Origin: a virus | Reading direction: 5' to 3' (one strand) | DNA: 49,906 nucleotides | Virus record (IMG/VR): IMGVR_UViG_3300013094_000079 | Coordinates: 1-49,906 of that record | Part shown: one piece after another, positions 25,667 through 33,948 of the stretch | Position numbering within the stretch: position 1 is the stretch's first letter | Layout of the letters: each line of letters starts with the position of its first letter | The notes under the pieces: generated by a model | Database searches by the model: none | The model's input: the letters and a program-made list of their open reading frames with translations, nothing else | Told to the model about the DNA's origin: nothing | Made by a program: the position numbers and the translations under genes

Positions 25667-27070
25667 ATGGCATCATCAATTAATTACACTTCATTACTTG
25701 GCCTAGCGCAACCTGTTGTTGGCCAGGAAGCTGGAACATGGGGCGATGATGTAAACCTTGGCTTAACAAATTATTTGGATTCAGCTATTGCAGGTACGCT
25801 GACTGTATCTTCTTCTTCAGATTTAAACTTAAGCGTATCTAATTATTCTACGGTCAATCCAAATCTTGGTTCTACTTCAGCTCAATACATGATTATAAGT
25901 TGCACTGCAAATTTAAGCGCAGTACAGCATATTAATATTCCACAAACAAGCAAGATGTATCTTGTGTTTAATGCAACCACGGGATCAAGCAATAACATAA
26001 ATGTCCGCGGATATACCGGCGGAACATATACAACGGGCGTTACTTTATTGCCTGGTGAGCGCGCAGTAGTAGCTTATAGCACTGCCGTAAGTGATGTTGT
26101 AAAAGTATCTTCAAACTTCTTTAATGCACAGACAGGAGCATTTACATCAGGCGGATTGGCTTACGCAAACACAAGTAGCACCTTAGCAATATCATCTGCA
26201 TTGACTCAATACGGTGTTTTATACGGTGGTGGCGCAGGAGCCGCCCCATCCGTTACTGCTGTTGGAGCGACCAACCAGCTACTTATTGGCAATACTGGAG
26301 CTGCGCCTAGTTGGGCTAATTTATCAAGCGTAACTGTTGGCACGGCTACAAATGCTACCAATGCAACTAATTTAAGCGGCACCACGCAATATTCACTTCC
26401 ATATCAAAGCGGATCAGGATCTACAAGTTATATAGCGCCTGGAACTAATGGATATGTTTTAAGAAGCTTTTCAACTTCAGGTGCTCCGTATTGGGATTCT
26501 GCATTAAATTTATATGCCGGTGGTGTTAATGTAAACAATGGCGTGGTTAGCAACAATTATTCTTTAGCTATTATAACGGCTGGAGGGGGTGGCACGCAAG
26601 TAGTGTATGCAGGGACAACTGGAGCATATAACCCTTATACCAATATTTTGAGTGTAGCAGGAATAAATTTAATTAATACAAATGCTATTAGTTCATCAAC
26701 TCTTAATGACTATGAGGTAGGGACTTGGACGCCCACATTTTCGTCTCAAAACAATGCTACAGCTATTTCTAGAAATGGCACTCAATATTACACAAAAATA
26801 GGAAATCAAGTAACTCTTTTTGGAAATTTTTTATTTACTGTAATTTCTAACAATATCCTTACAGATTTTCAATTTACTTTGCCTTTTATAGCAAATTCTG
26901 TATTTGCAAATGGTTCTGGATGCGTAGAGGATACCACTGGAGCAAATGGCTCTGTAAGTGTTTTTTATGGAACCACTTCTAAAGCATATATTACTTTTCC
27001 AGCTGCTAGTGCCCTAGTTTCTGGTTCAGATAAAGTTTATTTTTCATTTAGTTATCAAGCAACATTCTAA
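25667..27070 (+). CDS. Third tail-fibre-like protein
   Basis: 467 residues. The N-terminus LLGLAQPVVGQEAGTWGDDVN followed by LGLTNYLDSAIAGTL is a well-known particle-binding start of phage fibre proteins. Middle is Gly/Ser/Thr-rich with GLAYANTSSTLAISS and PSVTAVGATNQLLIGNTG steps. The C-terminus begins LNDYEVGTWTPTF and continues NGTQYYTKIGNQVTLFG, a typical receptor-domain block of fibres that ends in a beta sandwich. Its N-terminus is unrelated to the two paralogous fibres upstream, so the phage may carry more than one kind of host-binding device. AAGGA ribosome site present. Confidence 0.82.
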   Translation: MASSINYTSLLGLAQPVVGQEAGTWGDDVNLGLTNYLDSAIAGTLTVSSSSDLNLSVSNYSTVNPNLGSTSAQYMIISCTANLSAVQHINIPQTSKMYLVFNATTGSSNNINVRGYTGGTYTTGVTLLPGERAVVAYSTAVSDVVKVSSNFFNAQTGAFTSGGLAYANTSSTLAISSALTQYGVLYGGGAGAAPSVTAVGATNQLLIGNTGAAPSWANLSSVTVGTATNATNATNLSGTTQYSLPYQSGSGSTSYIAPGTNGYVLRSFSTSGAPYWDSALNLYAGGVNVNNGVVSNNYSLAIITAGGGGTQVVYAGTTGAYNPYTNILSVAGINLINTNAISSSTLNDYEVGTWTPTFSSQNNATAISRNGTQYYTKIGNQVTLFGNFLFTVISNNILTDFQFTLPFIANSVFANGSGCVEDTTGANGSVSVFYGTTSKAYITFPAASALVSGSDKVYFSFSYQATF

Positions 27071-27079
27071 GGAGTCACA

Positions 27080-27352
27080 ATGACACTTGCATCAACAATA
27101 ATAATTGACAAAGTAGAAACTTTACAAGACGGTACGTTACAAGTAAGGCAAGCAGAAATAATCACTAAGGACGGTGTAGAAATTGCTCGTAACTTTTCTA
27201 GATGGATTCGAACACCAGGGGACACAGCGGCTCAATCAGATCCTAGCCCAGTACCAGCTATTGCTTCGGCAGTATGGACTCCTACCGTAATCTCAGCTTA
27301 TCAAGCAATACAAGCTGCACAAGCCGCGCAAAACGTACATAAAAATATTTAA
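27080..27352 (+). CDS. Small tail-region protein
   Basis: 90 residues. Short beta start (STIIIDKVETLQDGTLQVRQ), then RNFSRWIRTPGDTAAQSD and a helical end (AVWTPTVISAYQAIQAAQ). The pattern of a short beta strand pair, a PGD turn and AxWTPxVIxAYQ recurs in small proteins after fibre genes in other phages. Possibly a fibre-assembly helper, by position. Ribosome site AAGGAG precedes it. Confidence 0.65.
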   Translation: MTLASTIIIDKVETLQDGTLQVRQAEIITKDGVEIARNFSRWIRTPGDTAAQSDPSPVPAIASAVWTPTVISAYQAIQAAQAAQNVHKNI

Positions 27353-27363
27353 TTCATTTGATT

Positions 27364-28010
27364 ATGGAGCCAATTAGTACTTGTCTGGCTGTACTTTCTG
27401 CTGTTAAGCAGGGCGTAGCTATGTACAAAGACTTTAAGGCTACGGGCAAGGAAGCGTACGGTGTTCTGCATGAAATCTCAACAGGGTTAGGTTCTTTCTT
27501 TGAGCACAGTGAAAAAGCCAAAGTAGAAATAAAAGAGAAGGAAAAGAATCCACCCAAGGGTAAATCTATACAAGCACAAGCCTTAGAGAACATCATGGCT
27601 AGGAAGCAGCTTGAGCAGGCAGAGTACGATCTGAGGCAGATGTTGGTGTATGAGAGTCCTCCTGAGTTGGGAGATCTGTGGCATCAATTTGAGAAAGAGA
27701 AAAACAGACTTCATGCTGACAGGGCGAAGTTTGACGCAGCTCAAAAAAAAAGGATGCGAGTGAGGCCAAAGAACGTAAAAGAAAACTGGATAACCTGCAA
27801 TATAAGCTGGTTCTTTGTGCTTGCATAATTGTATTTATGCTTGCTTGTGTGGGGTTAATGTTTTATATTAGGCAAGATTATTTGTATAGAAGACAAGAAG
27901 AGTTGTGGCATATTGAGTTTAAGAAGAACTTTTTGGAAGATGGCAAAGAGCTTGAGTGTTATAAGATATTTAGGCAAACGGGCTACTTGCCCAGATACTG
28001 TAAGGAGTGA
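27364..28010 (+). CDS. Lysis-cassette protein expressed through a -1 frameshift
   Basis: Two reading frames join at a run of nine A (27743-27751). The zero frame from ATG 27364 (EPISTCLAVLSAVKQG...) ends after 154 residues at 27828. A -1 slip on A-AAA-AAA leads into a second open frame that runs to TGA 28010, giving 215 residues. Only the frameshifted form has a membrane helix (about residues 149-169, LVLCACIIVFMLACVGLMFYI) preceded by a very basic charged coiled coil, and it ends three bases before the holin start. The extension has no start codon or ribosome site of its own. Either programmed frameshifting makes soluble and anchored forms, or an A was lost or gained in sequencing. A spanin-like or holin-regulating role is speculative. 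Confidence 0.68.
27742..27752 (+). promoter_or_regulatory. Candidate -1 ribosomal frameshift site
   Basis: In the zero frame the codons are CAA AAA AAA AGG. A AAA AAA (27744-27750) is an ideal slippery heptamer for two lysine tRNAs, and after a -1 slip the next codon is AAG at 27750. No clear downstream stem was found by eye. A homopolymer sequencing error is the main alternative. Confidence 0.55.
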
Positions 28011-28013
28011 ATC

Positions 28014-28520
28014 ATGGATTGGTTAAAAAGCATAGCCCCTACCATAGCAACTGCCATCGGAGGCCCGCTTGGCGGCCTAGCATATGAAGCTGTATCTAAA
28101 GTATTAGGAGTGTCTCAAGACGACGCCCAAAAAATGCTCACAGACGGCAAGCTATCCAGCGATCAAATTGCTGCGGTGCAACAGGCTGAGATTGCGTTAA
28201 AAGCTAAAGCGCAAGAACTAAATCTTAATTTTGAAAAGCTTGCAGTAGAAGACAGAAGTTCTGCTAGACAAATGCAAATTGCTACACAGTCTTGGGTGCC
28301 TCCTTTGCTTGCTGTTTTAATTGTTGCCGTGTGGTCAACTACACAATACTTTATGTTCACTCATGTCATTCCAGACACAATGAGGGAAATGGTATCTAGG
28401 GTGCTTGGCACGATGGATGGCGCCTTGATGTTGGTTTTATCTTTTTACTACGGAAGCTCTTCTGGCTCTCAAGCCAAAGATCAAATGATTCATAACTCAA
28501 CACCAATGGGGCAAAAATGA
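28014..28520 (+). CDS. Holin-like membrane protein
   Basis: 168 residues. A hydrophobic Gly/Ala-rich N-terminus (IAPTIATAIGGPLGGLAYEAV) is followed by a charged central helix, VEDRSSARQMQIATQSW, then a membrane helix near residues 93-115 (VPPLLAVLIVAVWSTTQYFMF) and a third hydrophobic segment near 130-148 (GTMDGALMLVLSFYYGSS). This layout matches the three-segment holin family first described in gene-transfer agents. Holins perforate the inner membrane to release endolysin. It is directly followed by the endolysin with a four-base overlap, which strongly supports the role. Confidence 0.78.
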   Translation: MDWLKSIAPTIATAIGGPLGGLAYEAVSKVLGVSQDDAQKMLTDGKLSSDQIAAVQQAEIALKAKAQELNLNFEKLAVEDRSSARQMQIATQSWVPPLLAVLIVAVWSTTQYFMFTHVIPDTMREMVSRVLGTMDGALMLVLSFYYGSSSGSQAKDQMIHNSTPMGQK

Positions 28521-28936
28521 TTAATTCAAGAGACTTAAATGAACTATTGCCCCAAGTTAAAAGCAGAGTCGATGCTTTTATTAAAGCTTGCAAGGATAAG
28601 GGCATTGATATTTTGGTTACGAGCACTTACAGGGACTTGGAAAGTCAGGACGCACTATATGAACAAGGAAGATCAGCTCCAGGAAAAATTGTTACTAATG
28701 CTAGGGGTGGTGACAGCTATCATAATTGGCGTTGTGCTGTTGATGTTGTCCCTATTGTTGGTGGAAAGCCTGATTGGGATGGTTCTCACCCTGTGTGGGC
28801 AGAAATAGGAAAGATTGGCGCAGAGTGCGGATTGGAATGGGCCGGCAATTGGAAATCATTTAAAGAGCTTGCTCATTTTCAATATACCGGTGGACTTACT
28901 TTGGCTCAACTTAAAGAGGGCGCAACTATTGCGTAA
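28517..28936 (+). CDS. Endolysin, M15-family (VanY-like) peptidase
   Basis: 139 residues. The zinc-peptidase residues are in place: S-Y-H69 (SYHNWRCAVD), D76 in the same motif, and E117 with H120 in KELAHFQ. Helical start with VKSRVDAFIKACKDKG, then ILVTSTYRDLESQDALYEQGRS, which is typical of L-alanyl-D-glutamate peptidase endolysins. It would cut the peptide part of murein for lysis. There is no signal peptide, so export needs the holin just upstream. The usual Gly in SxHxxGxAxD is replaced by Cys (WRCAVD), a small variation. Confidence 0.9.
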   Translation: MINSRDLNELLPQVKSRVDAFIKACKDKGIDILVTSTYRDLESQDALYEQGRSAPGKIVTNARGGDSYHNWRCAVDVVPIVGGKPDWDGSHPVWAEIGKIGAECGLEWAGNWKSFKELAHFQYTGGLTLAQLKEGATIA

Positions 28937-28942
28937 TGAGTA

Positions 28943-31312
28943 ATGCCTTTAAAAGACATCATTATTCGACCAGGTGTAAATAGGGAGAATACTAGATATG
29001 CTACCCAGCTACTGGGTACAAATAACGCTTCCGGTTATTTAACAGGTTGGTATGAAACTCAGCTTGTTAGATTTAGACAAGGAACACCAGAGAAGATGGG
29101 GGGATGGGCTCCTATTTCCACCAATGCTTATCTTGGTATATGCAGATCTTTATGGTCTTGGGTGTCTTTATCGTCAGCAAACTATATTGGCGTAGGAACG
29201 AATCTTAAGTTTTATATTTATAACAACGGTTTATATTACGACATTACTCCAACAAGAGCTATTGATACTCTTTCTAATCCATTTTCTACAACAAGCGCAT
29301 CGCCTTATGTTTTGGTTACAGATAGCGCTTCGGGTTATCTAAATGGGGATTTTGTAACATTTAGCAACTCTACTGCCGTAGGCGGATTAACTCTTAACAA
29401 TATATATCAGCTTAACAAAACTTTATCATTTAATACCACAGGTACTCTTTCTGCTAGTTCTACATCCGTTACTTTGTCAGCGGCGGATACAAGAATAATT
29501 ATTGGTCTTAACGTTACGGGAAATGGTATTTCTGCCGGAACAACTGTTTCTGCAATATCTGGAACTACGCTTACATTATCTTTGGCCACAACCGCTGGCG
29601 CAGGCGGGTTGCAAACTTTATATTTTACAAACCCTGCCAACACTTATGTTATTACGGCAAGCTCTAATGCAAGCTCTAGTGCAACAGGCGGAGGAACGTC
29701 GGTTTCTGCAAAATATCAAATTAACATAGGATCCACTGTATCTCAATCACCATCTGGTGGATGGGGAATTGGGCCCTGGGGAGGAACCGCTACTTCTTCA
29801 TCTGCCGCGACGGGATGGGGGTACGGCACAAGCGGAACACTTAGGCTGTGGTCACAAGATAATTATGGACAAGATCTTGTGTTTTGCCCAATAGGTGGAG
29901 CAATATATTATTGGTCTGCATCAAATACAACTCCATTGAATGTTGCTGGAATAGCTCTTACTTCTGTTCCAAATATTACGATTGTTAATGCAGCGACAAC
30001 AAGTGGATCAACTACTGTTACTTTTACATACACATCTGATTACAGTGGATTGGCAACAGGGCAGTCTGTTACCGGCATTGGAATACCATTTGGAACGACT
30101 GTAGCAACCTATACCAGCGGCACAGGTACCATGACAATAAGTAATGCGGCCACGGCTTCCGGTACTGTTAACTTAGGCGTTGGAGCCTCGGACTGTCCTT
30201 TAACTGCCAACTGGCTACTGGTATCAGATGCAAGTAGATTCTTAATTGTATTTGGAACAAACGATACGGCAAGTACCACATACAACCCGTTGCTCGTAAG
30301 GTGGTCTGATCAAGAAAGTGTGACGACTTGGACGCCAAGCCCAACAAACCAAGCTGGATCATACGTCTTATCACATGGCTCTACGATTGTGACTGCCTTG
30401 CAAATGAATCAACAAATACTTGTGTTTACTGATTCATCCTTGTATGCGATGCAGTACGTTGGAACTCCGGCGGTATGGGGGTTTACCCTTGTAGGAGAAA
30501 CGCAGTCTATTGTCAGTCCTAACGCGGTGGCTTATGCAAACGGAACGGCGTATTGGATGGGGCATGGTAAGTTTTATCAATACGATGGTACGATGAAAAC
30601 GCTGAGTTGCGATCTTAGAAAATACATTTTTGATAACATCAATACCACTCAATACACCCAGGTTTACGCAGGAACCAATGAACAGTTCAATGAAGTATGG
30701 TGGTTTTATACTTCAATTAATTCTCCCAACACTTTAAATGATAGCTATGTTGTTTATAACTACTTAGAAAACATTTGGTATTTTGGATCTTTGTCTCGTA
30801 CAGCTTGGCTAGAAAATGGTTTATATCAGTATCCGCTGGCCGCTACGGGTGCAAACAATACATTGGTTTATCATGAGTACAACAACGACAACAATGAGAC
30901 TGGCGTTGTCAGTGCTATTGATTCGTACATTACATCATCTGAATTTAATATTCAAGACGGTAGCGGTACGGTTTCTTTTATGTGGCGCATATTACCAGAC
31001 TTTACATTCCTGGGAACCACGACAACAGGTTCATCTGCAAACCCCAACCCTGCTGTAACAATAAGTTTATACCCAATGCTTAACGCGGGATCAGGCGTTT
31101 ATTCGCCGCAGTCAGTTGGAGGAAATAGCTATGGTAATGTTAAAGAAACTGTCTATCCTACTTACTCATACACCATAGAACAATTTACAGGTCAGATAAA
31201 TACTCGGCTAAGGGGTAGGAATATGTATTTCAAAATAGAAGGTAATCAGCTAGGCTTAGCATGGCAAGCCGGCATACAAAGATTTGATATGCAATCAGAC
31301 GGGAGAAGATAA
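28943..31312 (+). CDS. Large tail hub / DNA-stabilisation-type structural protein
   Basis: 789 residues. The start IIIRPGVNRENTRYATQLLG, TGWYETQLVRFRQGTPEKMGGW and IGVGTNLKFYIYNNG is the signature of a large podovirus tail-assembly protein; the repeated beta blades recall P22 gp10-like hub proteins, but this homology is not certain. Two inserted beta modules occur at about residues 165-230 (IIIGLNVTGNGISAGTTVS) and 345-410 (LATGQSVTGIGIPFGTTV). The second half has propeller-like blades (TALQMNQQILVFTDSSLYAM, AYWMGHGKFYQYDGTMKTL). It ends with QLGLAWQAGIQRFDMQSDGRR. It starts six bases after the endolysin stop. Confidence 0.75.
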   Translation: MPLKDIIIRPGVNRENTRYATQLLGTNNASGYLTGWYETQLVRFRQGTPEKMGGWAPISTNAYLGICRSLWSWVSLSSANYIGVGTNLKFYIYNNGLYYDITPTRAIDTLSNPFSTTSASPYVLVTDSASGYLNGDFVTFSNSTAVGGLTLNNIYQLNKTLSFNTTGTLSASSTSVTLSAADTRIIIGLNVTGNGISAGTTVSAISGTTLTLSLATTAGAGGLQTLYFTNPANTYVITASSNASSSATGGGTSVSAKYQINIGSTVSQSPSGGWGIGPWGGTATSSSAATGWGYGTSGTLRLWSQDNYGQDLVFCPIGGAIYYWSASNTTPLNVAGIALTSVPNITIVNAATTSGSTTVTFTYTSDYSGLATGQSVTGIGIPFGTTVATYTSGTGTMTISNAATASGTVNLGVGASDCPLTANWLLVSDASRFLIVFGTNDTASTTYNPLLVRWSDQESVTTWTPSPTNQAGSYVLSHGSTIVTALQMNQQILVFTDSSLYAMQYVGTPAVWGFTLVGETQSIVSPNAVAYANGTAYWMGHGKFYQYDGTMKTLSCDLRKYIFDNINTTQYTQVYAGTNEQFNEVWWFYTSINSPNTLNDSYVVYNYLENIWYFGSLSRTAWLENGLYQYPLAATGANNTLVYHEYNNDNNETGVVSAIDSYITSSEFNIQDGSGTVSFMWRILPDFTFLGTTTTGSSANPNPAVTISLYPMLNAGSGVYSPQSVGGNSYGNVKETVYPTYSYTIEQFTGQINTRLRGRNMYFKIEGNQLGLAWQAGIQRFDMQSDGRR

Positions 31313-31569
31313 TGGGATTACTACAGAATCAAAATCCACCTGCGTTTCCTTTGCCTCCAGCGCAGTACGATCAGGCTTATATGAATAAACTGATTAATAT
31401 ATTGCGTTTATTTTTAAACCAAGTAGATGCTCAGCAGATCATATCTATTAACGGAATAATATTTAGTACAAAGTATTTGCCAACGCAGACCAGCTTATCT
31501 ACGCTTAGATCTGGAGAAGTTTATGTGGATACCAGCGCAGGTAATGTATTAAAGATTAAATACCCATGA
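31312..31569 (+). CDS. Small structural protein
   Basis: 85 residues: Pro-rich start (NPPAFPLPPAQYDQAYM), a helix LINILRLFLNQVD, and a beta end LRSGEVYVDTSAGNVLKIKYP. The layout PxPPxxYxxxYM...LxxGEVYV...LKI recurs in small podovirus tail proteins. It overlaps the gene before by one base and the gene after by four. Role unknown. Confidence 0.68.
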   Translation: MGLLQNQNPPAFPLPPAQYDQAYMNKLINILRLFLNQVDAQQIISINGIIFSTKYLPTQTSLSTLRSGEVYVDTSAGNVLKIKYP

Positions 31570-31964
31570 GAATAGAGCTGCCCACAGAAATCTTTAAAAA
31601 AGATCTTGAACTCAAACAAGATGGGTTTGACTGGAGAAAAGCTTATCTTATGGTTTCTAAATCTGTAGAAGACAGAACTGGCACGGTTATAAGAGACGGC
31701 AATACTTTGTTTTGGTTGATATATGGGCTACCCCATAGAGGCACATTGTCTGTTATTAATGCAGATAGCAATAATAATCTTATGAAAAACTTTCAGCATT
31801 GTTTGCTTGGTTTGCAAGTTGGCAAATATGAATTGATTAATCTATATACCAATAATGTAAATTTATTTCATGCAGCCGAGAAGTTTGGTTATAAGGTTGA
31901 ATTTAAGAAAAACAAAAAATCCAAAAATGCTTATTCTGGATTAATTTATCTGGGAGAAATGTAA
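31566..31964 (+). CDS. GNAT-like or T7 gp13-like internal protein
   Basis: 132 residues. The pattern of a helical N-terminus, then TLFWLIYGLPHRGTLSVINAD, a helix NLMKNFQHCLLGLQVGKYELINLYTNN and NLFHAAEKFGYKVEFKKN recalls acetyltransferase-like internal proteins of podoviruses (T7 gp13 has a similar size and place before the ejection proteins). No clear acetyl-CoA loop (Q/RxxGxG/A) is seen, so catalysis is doubtful. It overlaps its neighbours by four bases and one base. Confidence 0.45.
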   Translation: MRIELPTEIFKKDLELKQDGFDWRKAYLMVSKSVEDRTGTVIRDGNTLFWLIYGLPHRGTLSVINADSNNNLMKNFQHCLLGLQVGKYELINLYTNNVNLFHAAEKFGYKVEFKKNKKSKNAYSGLIYLGEM

Positions 31965-33946
31965 TGGGTTTTTTTCAAGATTTAGCAAGCGGGAATATAG
32001 ATCAAGCATTTGGTAGTGATCTAACAGGCAGCGGCTCCCTTGTTGCTACGGTTGGGACGGCAATAAGTCAAGCGGGTCAAAAGCTCATCAACGGTGTAAA
32101 CAATACCATCAATACTGTTTTAAATAATCCTTTGCCTATCATTGAAGCTACGGCTTTGAGTATGGCTATAGGGCCGGAGGGGTTTGCGTTGGTTGGAACA
32201 GAGGGAACTGCTATGACTCTGGCCAATGCGGCGGCTACGGCGATAAACGGCGGAGATGCCAAGCAAATATTAACATCCCTTGCAGCAAGCGATGTAGGAC
32301 AATATGTAGGGTCTCAACTTGGTGGGGCAGCGGGAGCAGAGGCTATATCACAAGGACTGGATAAAGCAACATCAGACACCATACAAAATATTGTTACAAG
32401 CGCATCCGCAGGGGCTACTGCTACAGCAATCAAGGGCGGATCTTTTAATCAAGTATTGGTATCAGGTTTTTCTGGCGCCGTTGCCGCGGGCGTAGCCAGT
32501 GAAATTAAAGCGCAGGGAATTACAGGGTTGACCGCCCAAGAAATATCCAACGCAACAAATGCAGCCACTGCCGCAGTATTAAATAAACAAGATATTGGGG
32601 ATGCAATTACAAACTCTGTTAAGGCTACAACTTTAGCGGCGGCAATTACTGAGGCAAAAAATGAAGCAACTTTTCAAGCTAATGCCATCATGGCAAACCA
32701 AGAAAACTACAACAAAAATGCATCTTTAGCCACTAATTTATACAATACACAGATAAAGCCATTGCAAGATCAGCTTCAGATTCAATATGCAACTCTTAAC
32801 AATATAAAAACTTCTTATGCAGATCCTAATTCGGTAATAGGTCCACAAGATCAACAAGCCGTGCAACAAATAGCAGATCAAACAAAAGCATTAGAAAATC
32901 AGTTACAGCCTTTGCAAGATCAGTATTCAATGTATACCAATAATATGGCGAATGCAAATGCAAATATTAATTCTTCAACTACGGCACTTTCTTTTTATAA
33001 CCAATCTATTGCAGATCAAACTGCTCAGTACGAGCAACAGGTTTCTCAAGATTATTCAGGCTTAACCGAACAAATAGCCGATGAAGCCGTAAAAAATGCC
33101 CAAACTAACTTGGTAACAACCGATACAAGCGTTTTGACTAGCACAGAACCTACCCCGCTTCAGACTACAGATATTAATACTTTAGCGACTGCTCAGCCAA
33201 CGAACTTAACCACCACCGATGTGGCCGCGTTAACAACTACTGAACCAACTAGCTTGACCACCACCGATGTGGCCGCGTTAACAACGACTGCGCCGACAAA
33301 CTTGACAACAACTGATCCCGCTACTCTTAAAACAACCCCAATAGACGAAGCCAGTACGCCCGGATCTACGCCTGCCGGAACGGTAAAGAATTCAGATGGA
33401 TCTGTAACCCAAACATTTGACGATGGTAGTACTTTGACAATTGATGAAAACGGAAACGTTATATCAACGACTAATGCTACAGATTCAAGCAATAAATTGC
33501 CTACGCTTGTTATTCCTGCCGTAGTAAATCAAAAGACAAATACTACAACTCCAGTAAATACTACAACGCCGGTAACAACATCAAACCCAACTGTTCCGGT
33601 TACCTCAAATCCTGCGGCATTGACTACTTCTGATATTAAAGCTTTGAGTACTTCCGATGTAAAAGCGTTGACCACATCCGGAAATCAGGGGTTATCTTTT
33701 TCAGATATTACAAAAATAATAACGGCACTTTCTCCGGCGGCAGGATCTTCGGTTCCGACGACAACGGTAACTCCGGTGGCATTTAACCCAGGCAATAAAG
33801 AAAATGTGGCATCTTTATTTGATTTTGCGGTTCCGACGGGGCAGCCTCAGCAAAACAACTCGCCAAATGAAACGCAAAGAATTACAATGGCGTCTACTGG
33901 CGGATCTATAGATGACCTCCTTAAATTACTTGATTGGAAGGGATAG
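31964..33946 (+). CDS. Probable internal virion / ejection protein with Thr-rich repeats
   Basis: 660 residues. Residues 1-240 are Ala/Gly-rich amphipathic helices (LNNPLPIIEATALSMAIGPEG, SAGATATAIKGGSFNQ), typical of proteins that enter the host membrane. Residues 240-380 are a Gln/Asn-rich coiled coil. From about 385 a Thr-rich low-complexity region carries 16-residue repeats (TNLTTTDVAALTTTEP) and LTTSDIKALSTSDVKAL steps. The chain ends MASTGGSIDDLLKLLDWKG with the recurring GG motif. The place after the tail hub and before the other giant proteins suggests a core or ejection protein; this is inference. Confidence 0.65.
   Translation: MGFFQDLASGNIDQAFGSDLTGSGSLVATVGTAISQAGQKLINGVNNTINTVLNNPLPIIEATALSMAIGPEGFALVGTEGTAMTLANAAATAINGGDAKQILTSLAASDVGQYVGSQLGGAAGAEAISQGLDKATSDTIQNIVTSASAGATATAIKGGSFNQVLVSGFSGAVAAGVASEIKAQGITGLTAQEISNATNAATAAVLNKQDIGDAITNSVKATTLAAAITEAKNEATFQANAIMANQENYNKNASLATNLYNTQIKPLQDQLQIQYATLNNIKTSYADPNSVIGPQDQQAVQQIADQTKALENQLQPLQDQYSMYTNNMANANANINSSTTALSFYNQSIADQTAQYEQQVSQDYSGLTEQIADEAVKNAQTNLVTTDTSVLTSTEPTPLQTTDINTLATAQPTNLTTTDVAALTTTEPTSLTTTDVAALTTTAPTNLTTTDPATLKTTPIDEASTPGSTPAGTVKNSDGSVTQTFDDGSTLTIDENGNVISTTNATDSSNKLPTLVIPAVVNQKTNTTTPVNTTTPVTTSNPTVPVTSNPAALTTSDIKALSTSDVKALTTSGNQGLSFSDITKIITALSPAAGSSVPTTTVTPVAFNPGNKENVASLFDFAVPTGQPQQNNSPNETQRITMASTGGSIDDLLKLLDWKG
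33199..33331 (+). repeat. 48-base tandem repeats in the Thr-rich region
   Basis: Three copies with a 48-base period (16 codons). The first two share ACCACCACCGATGTGGCCGC exactly and continue into GTTAACAAC; the third is diverged. This points to recent duplication by slippage or recombination within the coding frame. Confidence 0.75.
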
Positions 33947-33948
33947 TT

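Noticed and set aside
18850-27070. Diversity-generating retroelement acting on fibre genes
   Set aside because: No reverse transcriptase gene or template repeat is visible in the window.
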